NCBI GenBank assembly: GCA_947253875.1
Contig: CAMYAM010000007.1
Location: 1-64,000 of the forward strand
Direction: 5' to 3'
From: an uncultured Fastidiosipila sp.
Lineage (GTDB): Bacteria; Bacillota; Clostridia; Saccharofermentanales; Fastidiosipilaceae
Length of the DNA: 64,000 bases
A program made the position numbers and the translations under genes. Every line of letters begins with the position of its first letter. Within the stretch, counting starts at the first letter, position 1. Positions 56,463-64,000 of the stretch are shown piece after piece. The notes below the pieces were generated by a model. That model made no database searches. It was not told the DNA's origin and saw only the letters and a program-made list of their open reading frames with translations.

Positions 56463-57946
56463 TTAAGAACCAATTCTGACTTCATTGATTGCATAATGAT
56501 TCCAATAAATATTGACAGAATTAATTTTAATTCGGATTGCTTTTGCATGAATTGTGGGGAAACTAATAGTCTTTGATTCTAGATTGTTATCAGCAGTATT
56601 CCACTGGACATTCCCACTTTGAGCAATTTGCTTCCAATTACTTTTGCCGTCAAGTGAGTATTCAATATCCAATTAGTAGGAGCCTGTAACAAAGCATAGC
56701 GAATATCCAAACTAACTTCTGAAATTGTTTGAATATCTTCCCAGTCAAAATATAGATATTCAGGTGTATCTAAAATTTTAGAAAATTCATTGGTGCTATT
56801 TTTCTTGAAATCTTGGCTTTGGAAAGCTGAGTTTTCACTGTTATCACCATCGTTTAAGTGAGAAGGTAAAGATGTCCAATGGTAATCTTGTCCTACACCT
56901 GTTGTAGCAAGCAAAGCAAGATTGTTTTCTGCCATTGCTTTTTTCTTTAAGGCTAAATCTCTATCTTGATTAAATTTAATCATTTCTGGGGTTTGGTAAG
57001 CTCTGAAATAATCTATAGTAAATTGTTTTGGATAATTAGTATCATTTGGATCAGGATTTTTTGACCAAGTTATGCCATTCCATCCTTCATAAATACCTAA
57101 TAGTGTCAACATTTTATAATTAGGAGATTGTTTACTAGTTCTAACTAATTTACCATCAAAATAAAATTTCATTCCTTCAGGTTCCCACAAGAAGCCATAG
57201 GTGTGAAAATCTGATTCTAAATCAGCTTTAACGTGATAATACAAGGTTTCTCTACGAATTTCCGGATCGCCCCATGGATGAACACCAGCTCTAACTTTGC
57301 TCCACTTCGGACCGACTTCTGGACCTAGAATTTCGAAAATATCAATTTCGGCTTGTTGATTTCTAAAATCTTCAGCACCTATCATCCACCATGCACTATG
57401 TATTCCTCCGGCAGAAGGTACTTTTGCTCTTAGTTCAAAATAACCATATTGGGTAATGAAGTTATTTATAGCTGGATGATGATCTGTTATTGTACAAAGA
57501 TTCTTATCGAAACGATGCATCCCATCACGCATACCTGTCTGAATACTACTTAATTTTTGTTTGTCAGTTCCATGCCACCAAGGTGCAGGTTCTTTTGGTA
57601 TGTTTAGAGAAATATTTCCATCGGCGAGTGTATATTTAGCACGTGCATTATCTGGAGTAGTCCAGTGAATTAGATAATTTTCATCATTAAATTTGCTCTT
57701 ATCAAGAATTGGATCACTAAATTCTTCGTTGAAAATAAGCTGCCAGTCATTTTCTGGGATGTCAGATACAGGTTCTATGCTATTTGCTTTACTTTTATTT
57801 GGAGCAGAAGTAAGAAGCAGAAATACTAATATCATAGTAAGTACAAGACTTTTATTTTTTATTTTTGTTATTGAATCTGAATATAAAAGACAACTATCAT
57901 TATTAAAATAAACTTTACTAATTTCAGTTTTTCTAAATTTTCGCAT
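56463..57946 (-). pseudogene. Secreted GH16 glycanase with frameshifted C-terminal binding domain
   Basis: The GH16 catalytic domain (about residues 65-320) has EIDIFE with Glu200 (nucleophile), Asp202 and Glu205 (acid/base), as in laminarinases, agarases and related endo-glycanases. The N-terminus is long for a signal peptide, with the hydrophobic core at 33-48, but AGAGGT before ATG 57946 supports this start. From about 345 a discoidin-like sugar-binding domain begins. At 56669-56670 the frame shifts: the first frame ends in nonsense at 56579, while the next frame continues as DIEYSLDGKSNWKQIAQSG to AINEVRIGS, stopping at 56463. One G appears missing on the coding strand. The catalytic part may still work. 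It is divergent from the YesN/YesM regulator genes. Confidence 0.85.
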
Positions 57947-57987
57947 ACAGCTTACCTCTATAATCTTTGTGATATAATAATTGCACT

Positions 57988-58005
57988 TTGTTAAATATTT
58001 AACAA
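57988..58005. promoter_or_regulatory. Perfect 18-bp palindrome between divergent GH16 and YesN-like genes
   Basis: TTGTTAAATATTTAACAA reads the same on both strands. It lies about 40 bases from the GH16 start and about 72 bases from the response-regulator start. On the minus strand TTAAAT within it has a 17-base spacing to TATTAT, so it overlaps a plausible promoter for the glycosidase genes. This is likely a repressor or activator operator. Confidence 0.65.
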
Positions 58006-58077
58006 GTATCTAGAAGTTTTACGTCAGAATAACCAAAAATGGTTTTGAAATTTGTGTAATTAAGAGATGTTGAATTT

Positions 58078-59571
58078 ATGAGAGTTTTGTTAGTAGATGA
58101 CGAAAAAATTGAGAGACAAGGGCTAAAGTATCTCTTTGATAAGCACGGTTTTAATTTTGAAATTCATGAGGCTAAACATGGTGAAATTGCACTAGAAAAG
58201 CTCCAAGAGCAAGAATTCGACCTCGTAATTACAGACTTGAAAATGCCAGTCATGGATGGTTTGCATCTAATTGAGAATATGCATGATTTGGAAAAGATTC
58301 CTAGAACTGTAATTTATAGTGCCTATAGCGATTTTTTCTATGCAAAACAAGCTATTCATTTAGGTGTCATAGACTATTTAATTAAACCAGTTGAAGAACA
58401 TGAATTTGTTAAACTAATTAATAAAGTTGAGGATGAAATAAGTTTAGAAAAGACAGCCAATATAGAGAAGATTCTAGGTTCCAGTTTGAGCCAAAGAAAT
58501 GAATACGGTCTAGAATTAAGTGCAGATGATTACAATACGGAATTAACGGGTATTGCAGTCGCATTTGATATAGAGGCTAGTACATTAGGACAAATTCACG
58601 AAGAGTTTAAAGAAATTCTTGAAACGATTTTCCCTGAAGTATATTTATTTATCGAGAATGAACAAGAAGGAATTTTTTTCGCCTTAAACGTTCATAAGAA
58701 TGTTTATGAGAGTCTGCAAAAGTTACTTCCTGTTTTAGAGGAAAAGTTTTCAGGATATGTCCGCTTCTTTATTTTTGAAAATTTTACCAATTATGAAAAA
58801 CTTAAAGAATCTGTAAGTAATGGTAAGAATAAACTTAAATCTAGAATATTTGCTCCTAGAAGCCAAGTTTATTCATTATTAACCAAACCCGACGAAAATG
58901 AAATTTATTTGAATAGGAATTCAGTGATGCACAATGTGCAACGGGATGATTCGACTGTAGCAGAAACCCTAGAGAAGATGATAGATGAACTTGCTAAACT
59001 AGGACAATTCAGTAATCTTTACACAAAATATATATTTTTGCAGATGATTGAGAAAGTTAATCCGAATTTGTCACCAAAAGACATAGAGAAATTTTTAGCT
59101 TTGGAAAATTTGGAAGAAATCGAATCCTTTTTGTATGGAATTATTGGTGTTGCTAGTGATAGAAATACTACAAACGTATGGAAAGAAGGCGAAGAGCTTA
59201 TAAATTCTAACAGTCAAGATGATACTGAAGATATTGTTCCTGAGGTTGAAACTGTTAAAACATACATTAAGCAACATTTTCAAGACAATCCTAATCTGGA
59301 GACAATAGCTCAACAGGTGCATTTGAGCCCGAATTATTTGTGCGTAATTTTCAAAAAAGAAACAGGAATGACTGTAGTAGCCTATATGACTGAAGTTAAA
59401 TTGAATTATGCTGCATATTTATTAGAAAATACTTACGAAAGAATAGCTGATATAGCAGAAAAAGTAGGTTATACGAATACTTCTTATTTTAATATGATTT
59501 TCAAGAATAGCTTTGGAATGACTCCTTCGGTCTATAGAAAACAAAAACAAATAAAGGCAATGGACAAATAA
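58078..59571 (+). CDS. AraC-type response regulator (YesN family)
   Basis: A 497-residue regulator. The receiver domain (1-120) has Asp7/Asp8, phosphoacceptor Asp53 in LVITDLKMPVMDG and Lys in DYLIKPVEEHEF. A middle region of about 260 residues is poorly conserved. The C-terminal AraC double helix-turn-helix (about 390-490) carries TIAQQVHLSPNYLCVIFKKETGMTVVAYM and IADIAEKVGYTNTSYFNMIFKNSFGMTPSVYR. This layout is typical of YesN regulators controlling nearby sugar ABC transporters and glycosidases. The kinase gene follows by about 20 bases. Confidence 0.94.
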   Translation: MRVLLVDDEKIERQGLKYLFDKHGFNFEIHEAKHGEIALEKLQEQEFDLVITDLKMPVMDGLHLIENMHDLEKIPRTVIYSAYSDFFYAKQAIHLGVIDYLIKPVEEHEFVKLINKVEDEISLEKTANIEKILGSSLSQRNEYGLELSADDYNTELTGIAVAFDIEASTLGQIHEEFKEILETIFPEVYLFIENEQEGIFFALNVHKNVYESLQKLLPVLEEKFSGYVRFFIFENFTNYEKLKESVSNGKNKLKSRIFAPRSQVYSLLTKPDENEIYLNRNSVMHNVQRDDSTVAETLEKMIDELAKLGQFSNLYTKYIFLQMIEKVNPNLSPKDIEKFLALENLEEIESFLYGIIGVASDRNTTNVWKEGEELINSNSQDDTEDIVPEVETVKTYIKQHFQDNPNLETIAQQVHLSPNYLCVIFKKETGMTVVAYMTEVKLNYAAYLLENTYERIADIAEKVGYTNTSYFNMIFKNSFGMTPSVYRKQKQIKAMDK

Positions 59572-59593
59572 GTTGAGGTTTTTAGGGGCAAAA

Positions 59594-61240
59594 ATGTTTA
59601 GAAATAAAGAAAAAGTTAAAGAGCATGAAAAAGGGTTTAATTTGAATTTTGCACCAAGTATCAAAGATAATAAAAAGGACACACTTTTATTAAGGTTAAG
59701 TGTTTATTTATTAGCTTTTAGTGTTTTGCCAATACTTTTTCTAAGCCTTTACTTTCAACATCAACTGAAACATGAACAAGAAAGTACCTTGAGTAGAGCA
59801 TATGATGATTACAGTGTATATATGGCTGAACAAATAGATCAGAAGGTTAGCAATATTAAAGAAATAATGCTAACACTTGGTCAAAATCAGAGCCTACAAG
59901 AAGCACTTAGATTAAGAAATACTAGTGATTATTATTTTGACAAAGATTTACGTCAGAACTTTGAAACATATATCTGGTATAACTTAACTAGTAATCGCTC
60001 TATTATAAAAAGCTTTAGAATTTATTCAAGAAATGCAGAGCGACATATAGGTTACTTTATCTCCCCTTATGAATATGCGGACAAAAATGTACAAAGCATT
60101 TTAAAAAGACAAGCCAAATATGTTGGACTGACTGCAGATGCTAATTCTGAACTTTACTATATTTATCCTATTTTTTCACGCTTTGGTGAAGAGCCAGTTG
60201 CCCATGCTTTAGCTGGGATTGATAAAGATAAAGCTTTCTCCAATAAAGTACAAATGAATGCCAGAGAGAACAATTTTGCATCAATAATCTTAATGAATGA
60301 TCAAGAAGTAAAGAGTACTTATTCTAGTGATTTCCAATTACCTTATGTAGAAGTAAATAGACATTGTCCACTTAGTGGCTTAGATTTACAATTACTGATC
60401 CCATATAAGTCTTTGCATGTTGATGTTTTGCCGTTAATATTTTTTGCACTTCTAACCTTAGTTATTTTTATATTGTTATTTTTATTAATTAATAGGCAAC
60501 TAAGAATATTGAGAGAACAGATAATTCAAGAACAGAATATGGTTCAAGTTTTGCACTATAACAGCTTGCAAAGACAAATGAATCCGCACTTTTTGTATAA
60601 CACCCTATCTATGATTAATTGGAAGGCTAAGTATGCTGGACAGGAGGATATTTCAGATATTACCTTGCGTTTGTCCAAATATTATAGATTAGTGCTTAAT
60701 AACGGTAAACCATACCAAAGTTTAGAAAATGCTTTTACAATGGCAGAAATATATTTAAATCTGAAACAAGAACTTATGGATGAGGATTTGCATTTTAACT
60801 TAGACTTAAAAGAAAGCATAAAAGATAGAAAGATTATTAATTTCATTCTCCAGCCTTTAGTAGAGAACGCTGTTGTTCACGGAATTAGCGCAACAGGACA
60901 AGCTGGATATGTAGAAATTAAAGCAAAAGAGATTAACGAAAATAATGATAAAGAGGCAAAATCAGATTTATTAATCCTAATATATGATGATGGTCGCGGA
61001 CTATATAATTTCAATGAGGTTCTTGATGAAAGCGATTCAGGTTTTGCAATCAAGAACATAGCAACTCGTTTACAATTAGCACATGGAAAAAACTATGGAC
61101 TCGCACTTTATTCTGGTGAGGAGATCTACAAGCTCAATGCTGATGTAGCGGAGGATATTTACTACGGTGATCAAGACTTTAGAGAATTGTTAGCTAAAGC
61201 CAAAGGAAAAGGTACTTTAACCGTATTGTTTTTACCATAA
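59594..61240 (+). CDS. Sensor histidine kinase (YesM family)
   Basis: A 548-residue membrane kinase. Membrane segments lie at about 33-53 and 277-300, flanking a sensor region of about 225 residues. The cytoplasmic part has the His_kinase (PF06580-type) box with His332 in QMNPHFLYNTLSMINW, followed by HATPase with ILQPLVENAVVHGI and YDDGRGLYNF. There is no obvious HAMP motif, though the 301-330 linker may serve. ATG 59594 after AGGGGC is preferred over TTG 59573. It works with the YesN-type regulator upstream; the trigger is probably an extracellular glycan fragment, by family analogy. Confidence 0.93.
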   Translation: MFRNKEKVKEHEKGFNLNFAPSIKDNKKDTLLLRLSVYLLAFSVLPILFLSLYFQHQLKHEQESTLSRAYDDYSVYMAEQIDQKVSNIKEIMLTLGQNQSLQEALRLRNTSDYYFDKDLRQNFETYIWYNLTSNRSIIKSFRIYSRNAERHIGYFISPYEYADKNVQSILKRQAKYVGLTADANSELYYIYPIFSRFGEEPVAHALAGIDKDKAFSNKVQMNARENNFASIILMNDQEVKSTYSSDFQLPYVEVNRHCPLSGLDLQLLIPYKSLHVDVLPLIFFALLTLVIFILLFLLINRQLRILREQIIQEQNMVQVLHYNSLQRQMNPHFLYNTLSMINWKAKYAGQEDISDITLRLSKYYRLVLNNGKPYQSLENAFTMAEIYLNLKQELMDEDLHFNLDLKESIKDRKIINFILQPLVENAVVHGISATGQAGYVEIKAKEINENNDKEAKSDLLILIYDDGRGLYNFNEVLDESDSGFAIKNIATRLQLAHGKNYGLALYSGEEIYKLNADVAEDIYYGDQDFRELLAKAKGKGTLTVLFLP

Positions 61241-61334
61241 TTTTTACCATAATCAATAAAATATTGTTATATTTTATAAAAAATTGCTATTTTTATATCT
61301 AAAAAATTCTACTAAACTATAAGTAATAGAGATG

Positions 61335-61406
61335 TTGGCCAAAGAAAAAAGAACTTGGAGGTTATAAGTTCTAAACTTGGCCAAAATAAAAATGGAGGAT
61401 TTGAAG
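61335..61406 (+). repeat. Imperfect 42-bp tandem duplication in the leader of the binding-protein gene
   Basis: TTGGCCAAA occurs at 61335-61343 and 61377-61385, each followed by an A-rich stretch and then a TTGGAGG or TGGAGG ribosome-binding sequence (61355-61361 and 61393-61399). Only the second has a start codon. The first copy also lies in a small inverted repeat, AGAACTT (61350-61356) with AAGTTCT (61366-61372), whose loop carries GGAGG. Confidence 0.6.
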
Positions 61407-62744
61407 ATGAGAAAGATAGTGAAGAAATCACTAGCAACAGTTTTGAGTTTAAGTCTTGCTCTAGGTCTAGTAGCATGTAACCAAAATACTCAAAAAGAAA
61501 CGGGTAAAACAACAGACAAAAAAGTTGGAAGCGAACAATCAACTGGCAAAAAAGATGATGGTAAAGAAAACCAAGAAAAAATTCCTCTAAGAATTATGTA
61601 TTGGAACAAACAAGAAACAATGCAATCATTCCTAGATTTAGTTAAAGAGAAATTACCTCAAGTAGATCTAGAATTTCAATTCGTTCCGGTCGGTGAGTTA
61701 GATAGTATAGTCAGTGCTCAATTACAAGCTAGTGAAGGTCCAGATATTTTACCTTCTGGTACTAGTGAAGCATATGCTAAAGCAGGTTACTTAGTAGACT
61801 TATCTAATGAAGATTTCATGAAGAACTTTGATGAAAGTGCATTAGACCTAATTTCAATCAATGGTAAACAATATGGTATACCAGGATTAAGCTGGTATGA
61901 AGGTATGTTCTATAACAAGACAATATTCGAAGAAAATGGTTTAACACCTCCAAAATCTTTTGAAGAGTTAATGCAATTACACAAGGCTCTAAAAGATAAA
62001 GGTATTAAACCTCAAGCAATGGGTGCAAACTCATGGGAACCAATGATGAAATCAAGTTTAGGTTTCGCAATTTGTGAATGGCTACGTACTACTGAAGATG
62101 GTAAAACATTTGACCAAGATATTCGTGAAGGCAAGCGTACATTCTCAGGTTCTAAACTTAAAGAAAACATCGAGATTTGGGATCAATACATAGAAGATGG
62201 TTATTTGACTCCAGATATGTTGGAAGTAAGTTATGATGAAGCTTTAGTTGAATTTGCTACAGGTAAAGCAGCTATGTGGGAATCAGGTCCATGGGCAGTT
62301 GAAGCTATTAAGAAAACTAATCCAGATCTAAAATTTGACATGTTCCCATTCTACGGTACAAAAGGCGATGAAGGCTGGTTAGTTGGTGGTCCTGGTGTTA
62401 CATTTGGTATTAACTCAGCAAGTAAGAACCAAGATGCAGCTAAAGAAGTTCTAGCATTAATGGCATCTCCTGAAGGTCAAAAAGCTCTTCTAGAGAACAA
62501 CCCAGGTTCAGGTTCATTTGGTAAAGATGTTAAAGTAGAACTTCCAGAATACTTCCAAGGCGTAAAAGAAGTCTTAAGTAATGGTCGTACATATTGCCCA
62601 TGGTTTGTATGGAGTACAAATAATAGCCCATACATTGAAACCTACGGTAAAGGACTACAAGAATACCTACAAGGTAATATGACAATTGATGAAGTTTTAG
62701 CTCAAGTTGATGAAGTTGCAAAAGCTGATCACGAAATGAAATAG
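61407..62744 (+). CDS. Carbohydrate ABC transporter solute-binding lipoprotein (family 1)
   Basis: A 445-residue extracellular sugar-binding protein. The lipoprotein signal ends LGLVAC with Cys24 lipidated. A Lys/Thr/Gly-rich linker follows, then a family 1 binding fold (PLRIMYWNKQETMQSFLDLVKEKLPQV; ASEGPDILPSGTSEAYAKAG; AAMWESGPWAVEAIKK). GGAGGA precedes ATG 61407, which is chosen over an in-frame TTG at 61377. A strong hairpin terminator lies between this gene and the permease genes, as in the transporter at 35-39 kb. Regulation by the adjacent YesMN pair is likely. Confidence 0.94.
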   Translation: MRKIVKKSLATVLSLSLALGLVACNQNTQKETGKTTDKKVGSEQSTGKKDDGKENQEKIPLRIMYWNKQETMQSFLDLVKEKLPQVDLEFQFVPVGELDSIVSAQLQASEGPDILPSGTSEAYAKAGYLVDLSNEDFMKNFDESALDLISINGKQYGIPGLSWYEGMFYNKTIFEENGLTPPKSFEELMQLHKALKDKGIKPQAMGANSWEPMMKSSLGFAICEWLRTTEDGKTFDQDIREGKRTFSGSKLKENIEIWDQYIEDGYLTPDMLEVSYDEALVEFATGKAAMWESGPWAVEAIKKTNPDLKFDMFPFYGTKGDEGWLVGGPGVTFGINSASKNQDAAKEVLALMASPEGQKALLENNPGSGSFGKDVKVELPEYFQGVKEVLSNGRTYCPWFVWSTNNSPYIETYGKGLQEYLQGNMTIDEVLAQVDEVAKADHEMK

Positions 62745-62775
62745 TCAATATTTCGACCAGTAGCTAATAAATAAA

Positions 62776-62815
62776 AAATTGGCGGGGTCTTGGCTCCGCC
62801 AATTTATTTTTAAAA
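62776..62815 (+). terminator. Attenuating terminator between binding protein and permease genes
   Basis: AAATTGGCGG (62776-62785) pairs perfectly with CCGCCAATTT (62796-62805), and TATTTTT follows. Partial read-through would give more binding protein than permease. Confidence 0.85.
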
Positions 62816-62835
62816 GATAATTGAGAGGAAATGGT

Positions 62836-63771
62836 ATGACTAAAGCCAGTATTGATAAAAAGAATAATAATTCAGATGTGAGTAAACACAGGAGAAAACA
62901 AAAATTTAAAATAGCATTGCAGTATGAAATTCTAATTGTCCCAGCTTTGGTCTTATACATATTATTCTGCGGAGTTCCTTTCATAGCAACTTTCTTATAT
63001 AGTGTCACAGATTACAATATATATAACTTAAAGGATTACGGATTTGCTGGATTAAGTAATTACATTAGAGTATTTGAAACTTCTGTTATAAAAACAGCGT
63101 TGCTTAACTCAATCTGGTATGCATTAGCAATGACATTCTTCCAATCATTAATTGCTATACCTTTGGCAGTTTTATTGAATAATAAGATCCCAGGAAGAAA
63201 TTTCATGAGGGCAGGCTGGTTCTTGCCAGCAATGTTCAGTCCAATGGTAGTTGGTTTCCTGTTCAAGTTCTTGTTTGGTCGTAGCGGTCCTGTCAATATG
63301 TTTTTGCAAAATCTAGGACATGAAGGAATTGCCTTCTTCAGTACAGATAATGCTTTAAATACAATTATTTTCTCACAAGTATGGCAATGGACTGGTTGGG
63401 CAATGGTCATATATCTTGCTAATTTACAAACGATTCCGTCAGACATGATAGAAGCAGCAAGAGTTGATGGTGCAAGCGGTTTTGATATATTCTTCAGGAT
63501 TACTTTACCATTATTATATCCTGGAGTAACTGTCGTAGGTATTAGTTCACTTGTTGGTGGCTTAAAGGTATTTGATATTGTCTATTCCATGACAAATGGT
63601 GGCCCAGGTTATTCAACCGAGACAATTATGAGTACTATGCTCAAGATTACTTCGGGTAGAGGAGATTACGCTCTGGCATCAGCATTTGGTGTTGTGTTTT
63701 TTGCAGTGGTTTTATTCATTAGCATGATCTTACTTAGATTGCTCAAAGTTTGGGAAAACAAGGTTAGTTAG
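62836..63771 (+). CDS. Carbohydrate ABC transporter permease (MalF/UgpA type)
   Basis: A 311-residue permease with six membrane segments and the EAA motif IEAARVDGASGFDIFFRITLPLLYPGVT. The N-terminal YEILIVPALVLYILFCGVPFIATFLYSVTDYN is typical of family 1 sugar permeases. GAGAGGA lies before ATG 62836, preferred over TTG 62821. The next gene encodes its partner permease. Confidence 0.94.
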   Translation: MTKASIDKKNNNSDVSKHRRKQKFKIALQYEILIVPALVLYILFCGVPFIATFLYSVTDYNIYNLKDYGFAGLSNYIRVFETSVIKTALLNSIWYALAMTFFQSLIAIPLAVLLNNKIPGRNFMRAGWFLPAMFSPMVVGFLFKFLFGRSGPVNMFLQNLGHEGIAFFSTDNALNTIIFSQVWQWTGWAMVIYLANLQTIPSDMIEAARVDGASGFDIFFRITLPLLYPGVTVVGISSLVGGLKVFDIVYSMTNGGPGYSTETIMSTMLKITSGRGDYALASAFGVVFFAVVLFISMILLRLLKVWENKVS

Positions 63772-63786
63772 GAAGAGGTGCTAGAG

Positions 63787-64000
63787 ATGAAAGAATTTGT
63801 ATCGAATTTTAAATATATATTCAAAAAAGGTAATCGTCGCTACATAGGAGTAACGTTGTTATTGATAGCTTTATTTTTAGTATTTATGATACCGGTATAT
63901 TATTTAGTAATAACTACGGTGAAAACTCCAGAAGAAGCAGCTCTACACCCAATGGCTCTACCAATTAGCTGGGATTTTTCTTCATATGGAGAAGCACTAA
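63787..64000 (+). CDS. Carbohydrate ABC transporter permease, second subunit (partial)
   Basis: The first 71 codons are visible before the window ends. ATG 63787 follows GGAAGAGGTG, 15 bases after the previous stop. The sequence has a basic cytoplasmic leader, a membrane segment at about 21-44 (VTLLLIALFLVFMIPVYYLVITTV), and then KTPEEAALHPMALP...WDFSSYGEAL. This is the usual opening of MalG/UgpE-type permeases (a short Lys-Thr-Pro loop before the extracytoplasmic region). Confidence 0.88.
   Translation, partial: MKEFVSNFKYIFKKGNRRYIGVTLLLIALFLVFMIPVYYLVITTVKTPEEAALHPMALPISWDFSSYGEAL

Noticed and set aside
56463..56672. Independent 69-residue minus-strand gene
   Set aside because: It encodes the missing end of the GH16 protein's discoidin-like domain, so it was merged as a frameshift.
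61377..61406. TTG at 61377 as start of the second binding lipoprotein
   Set aside because: It would put charged residues before the lipoprotein signal peptide, whereas GGAGGA before ATG 61407 gives a normal signal peptide.
63060..63446. Minus-strand frame of 128 codons opposite the MalF-type permease
   Set aside because: Antisense shadow of a clear ABC permease.

Overview
The window is AT-rich, encodes proteins on both strands with strong AGGAGG-type ribosome binding sites, and carries a Gram-positive division and wall cluster (dcw) with FtsL, a PASTA penicillin-binding protein, DivIB/FtsQ and Sbp. Together with YesM/YesN-type two-component systems, LplB/YtcP-type sugar permeases and lipoprotein binding proteins, this points to a low-GC Gram-positive anaerobe of the Clostridia. 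A host-associated species of the Oscillospiraceae or a neighbouring group is my guess, based mainly on the endo-N-acetylglucosaminidase and beta-glucuronidase genes. I cannot name the species. No tRNA, rRNA, CRISPR array, transposase or phage gene was seen.

Layout, left to right. 1-5.3 kb: a small membrane protein, a domain-permuted GH3 glycosidase with a C-terminal membrane segment, inorganic pyrophosphatase and an esterase. 5.4-19.1 kb: a reduced dcw cluster (rsmH, ftsL, PASTA PBP, murF, mraY, ftsW, murG, ftsQ, sbp, ftsZ, nrdR) lacking mraZ, murE, murD, murC and ftsA. 19.2-25.3 kb: a sugar module with a PTS-EIIC-like permease fused to an unusual soluble domain, a TIM-barrel sugar-phosphate enzyme, a GntR/UTRA regulator and a beta-glucuronidase; two near-identical 50-bp terminator repeats bracket its first part, and two TTGT-N4-ACAA palindromes precede it. 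25.7-31.4 kb: a 1905-residue multidomain GH85 surface protein. 31.5-35 kb: an MFS transporter with an M20 peptidase, plus two small minus-strand genes. 35.2-38.8 kb: an LplABC-like sugar ABC transporter. 39-43 kb: a frameshifted DNA-glycosylase-like gene, an aldo/keto reductase and an OmpR-type two-component pair. 43-54.8 kb: housekeeping genes (recG, rsmD, coaD, a DivIVA-like protein, ddl, DUF1934, DUF177, rpmF, der, typA, mltG). 54.9-64 kb: a glycan locus with GH31 and GH16 (frameshifted) on the minus strand, divergent from a YesN/YesM two-component system, a binding lipoprotein and two ABC permeases (the second cut by the window end).

The accessory genes read as a scavenging programme for host or dietary glycans: extracellular GH85 and GH16 enzymes would cut polymers, ABC transporters (with no ATPase encoded here, so probably a shared MsmX-type ATPase elsewhere) would import the pieces, and GH3, GH2 and GH31 enzymes without signal peptides would finish them. 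The least understood part is the 19.97-23.3 kb EIIC-fusion/TIM-barrel/GntR module. Three coding regions carry what look like single-base losses (near 19468, 39157 and 56669), which are either real pseudogenes or sequence errors.
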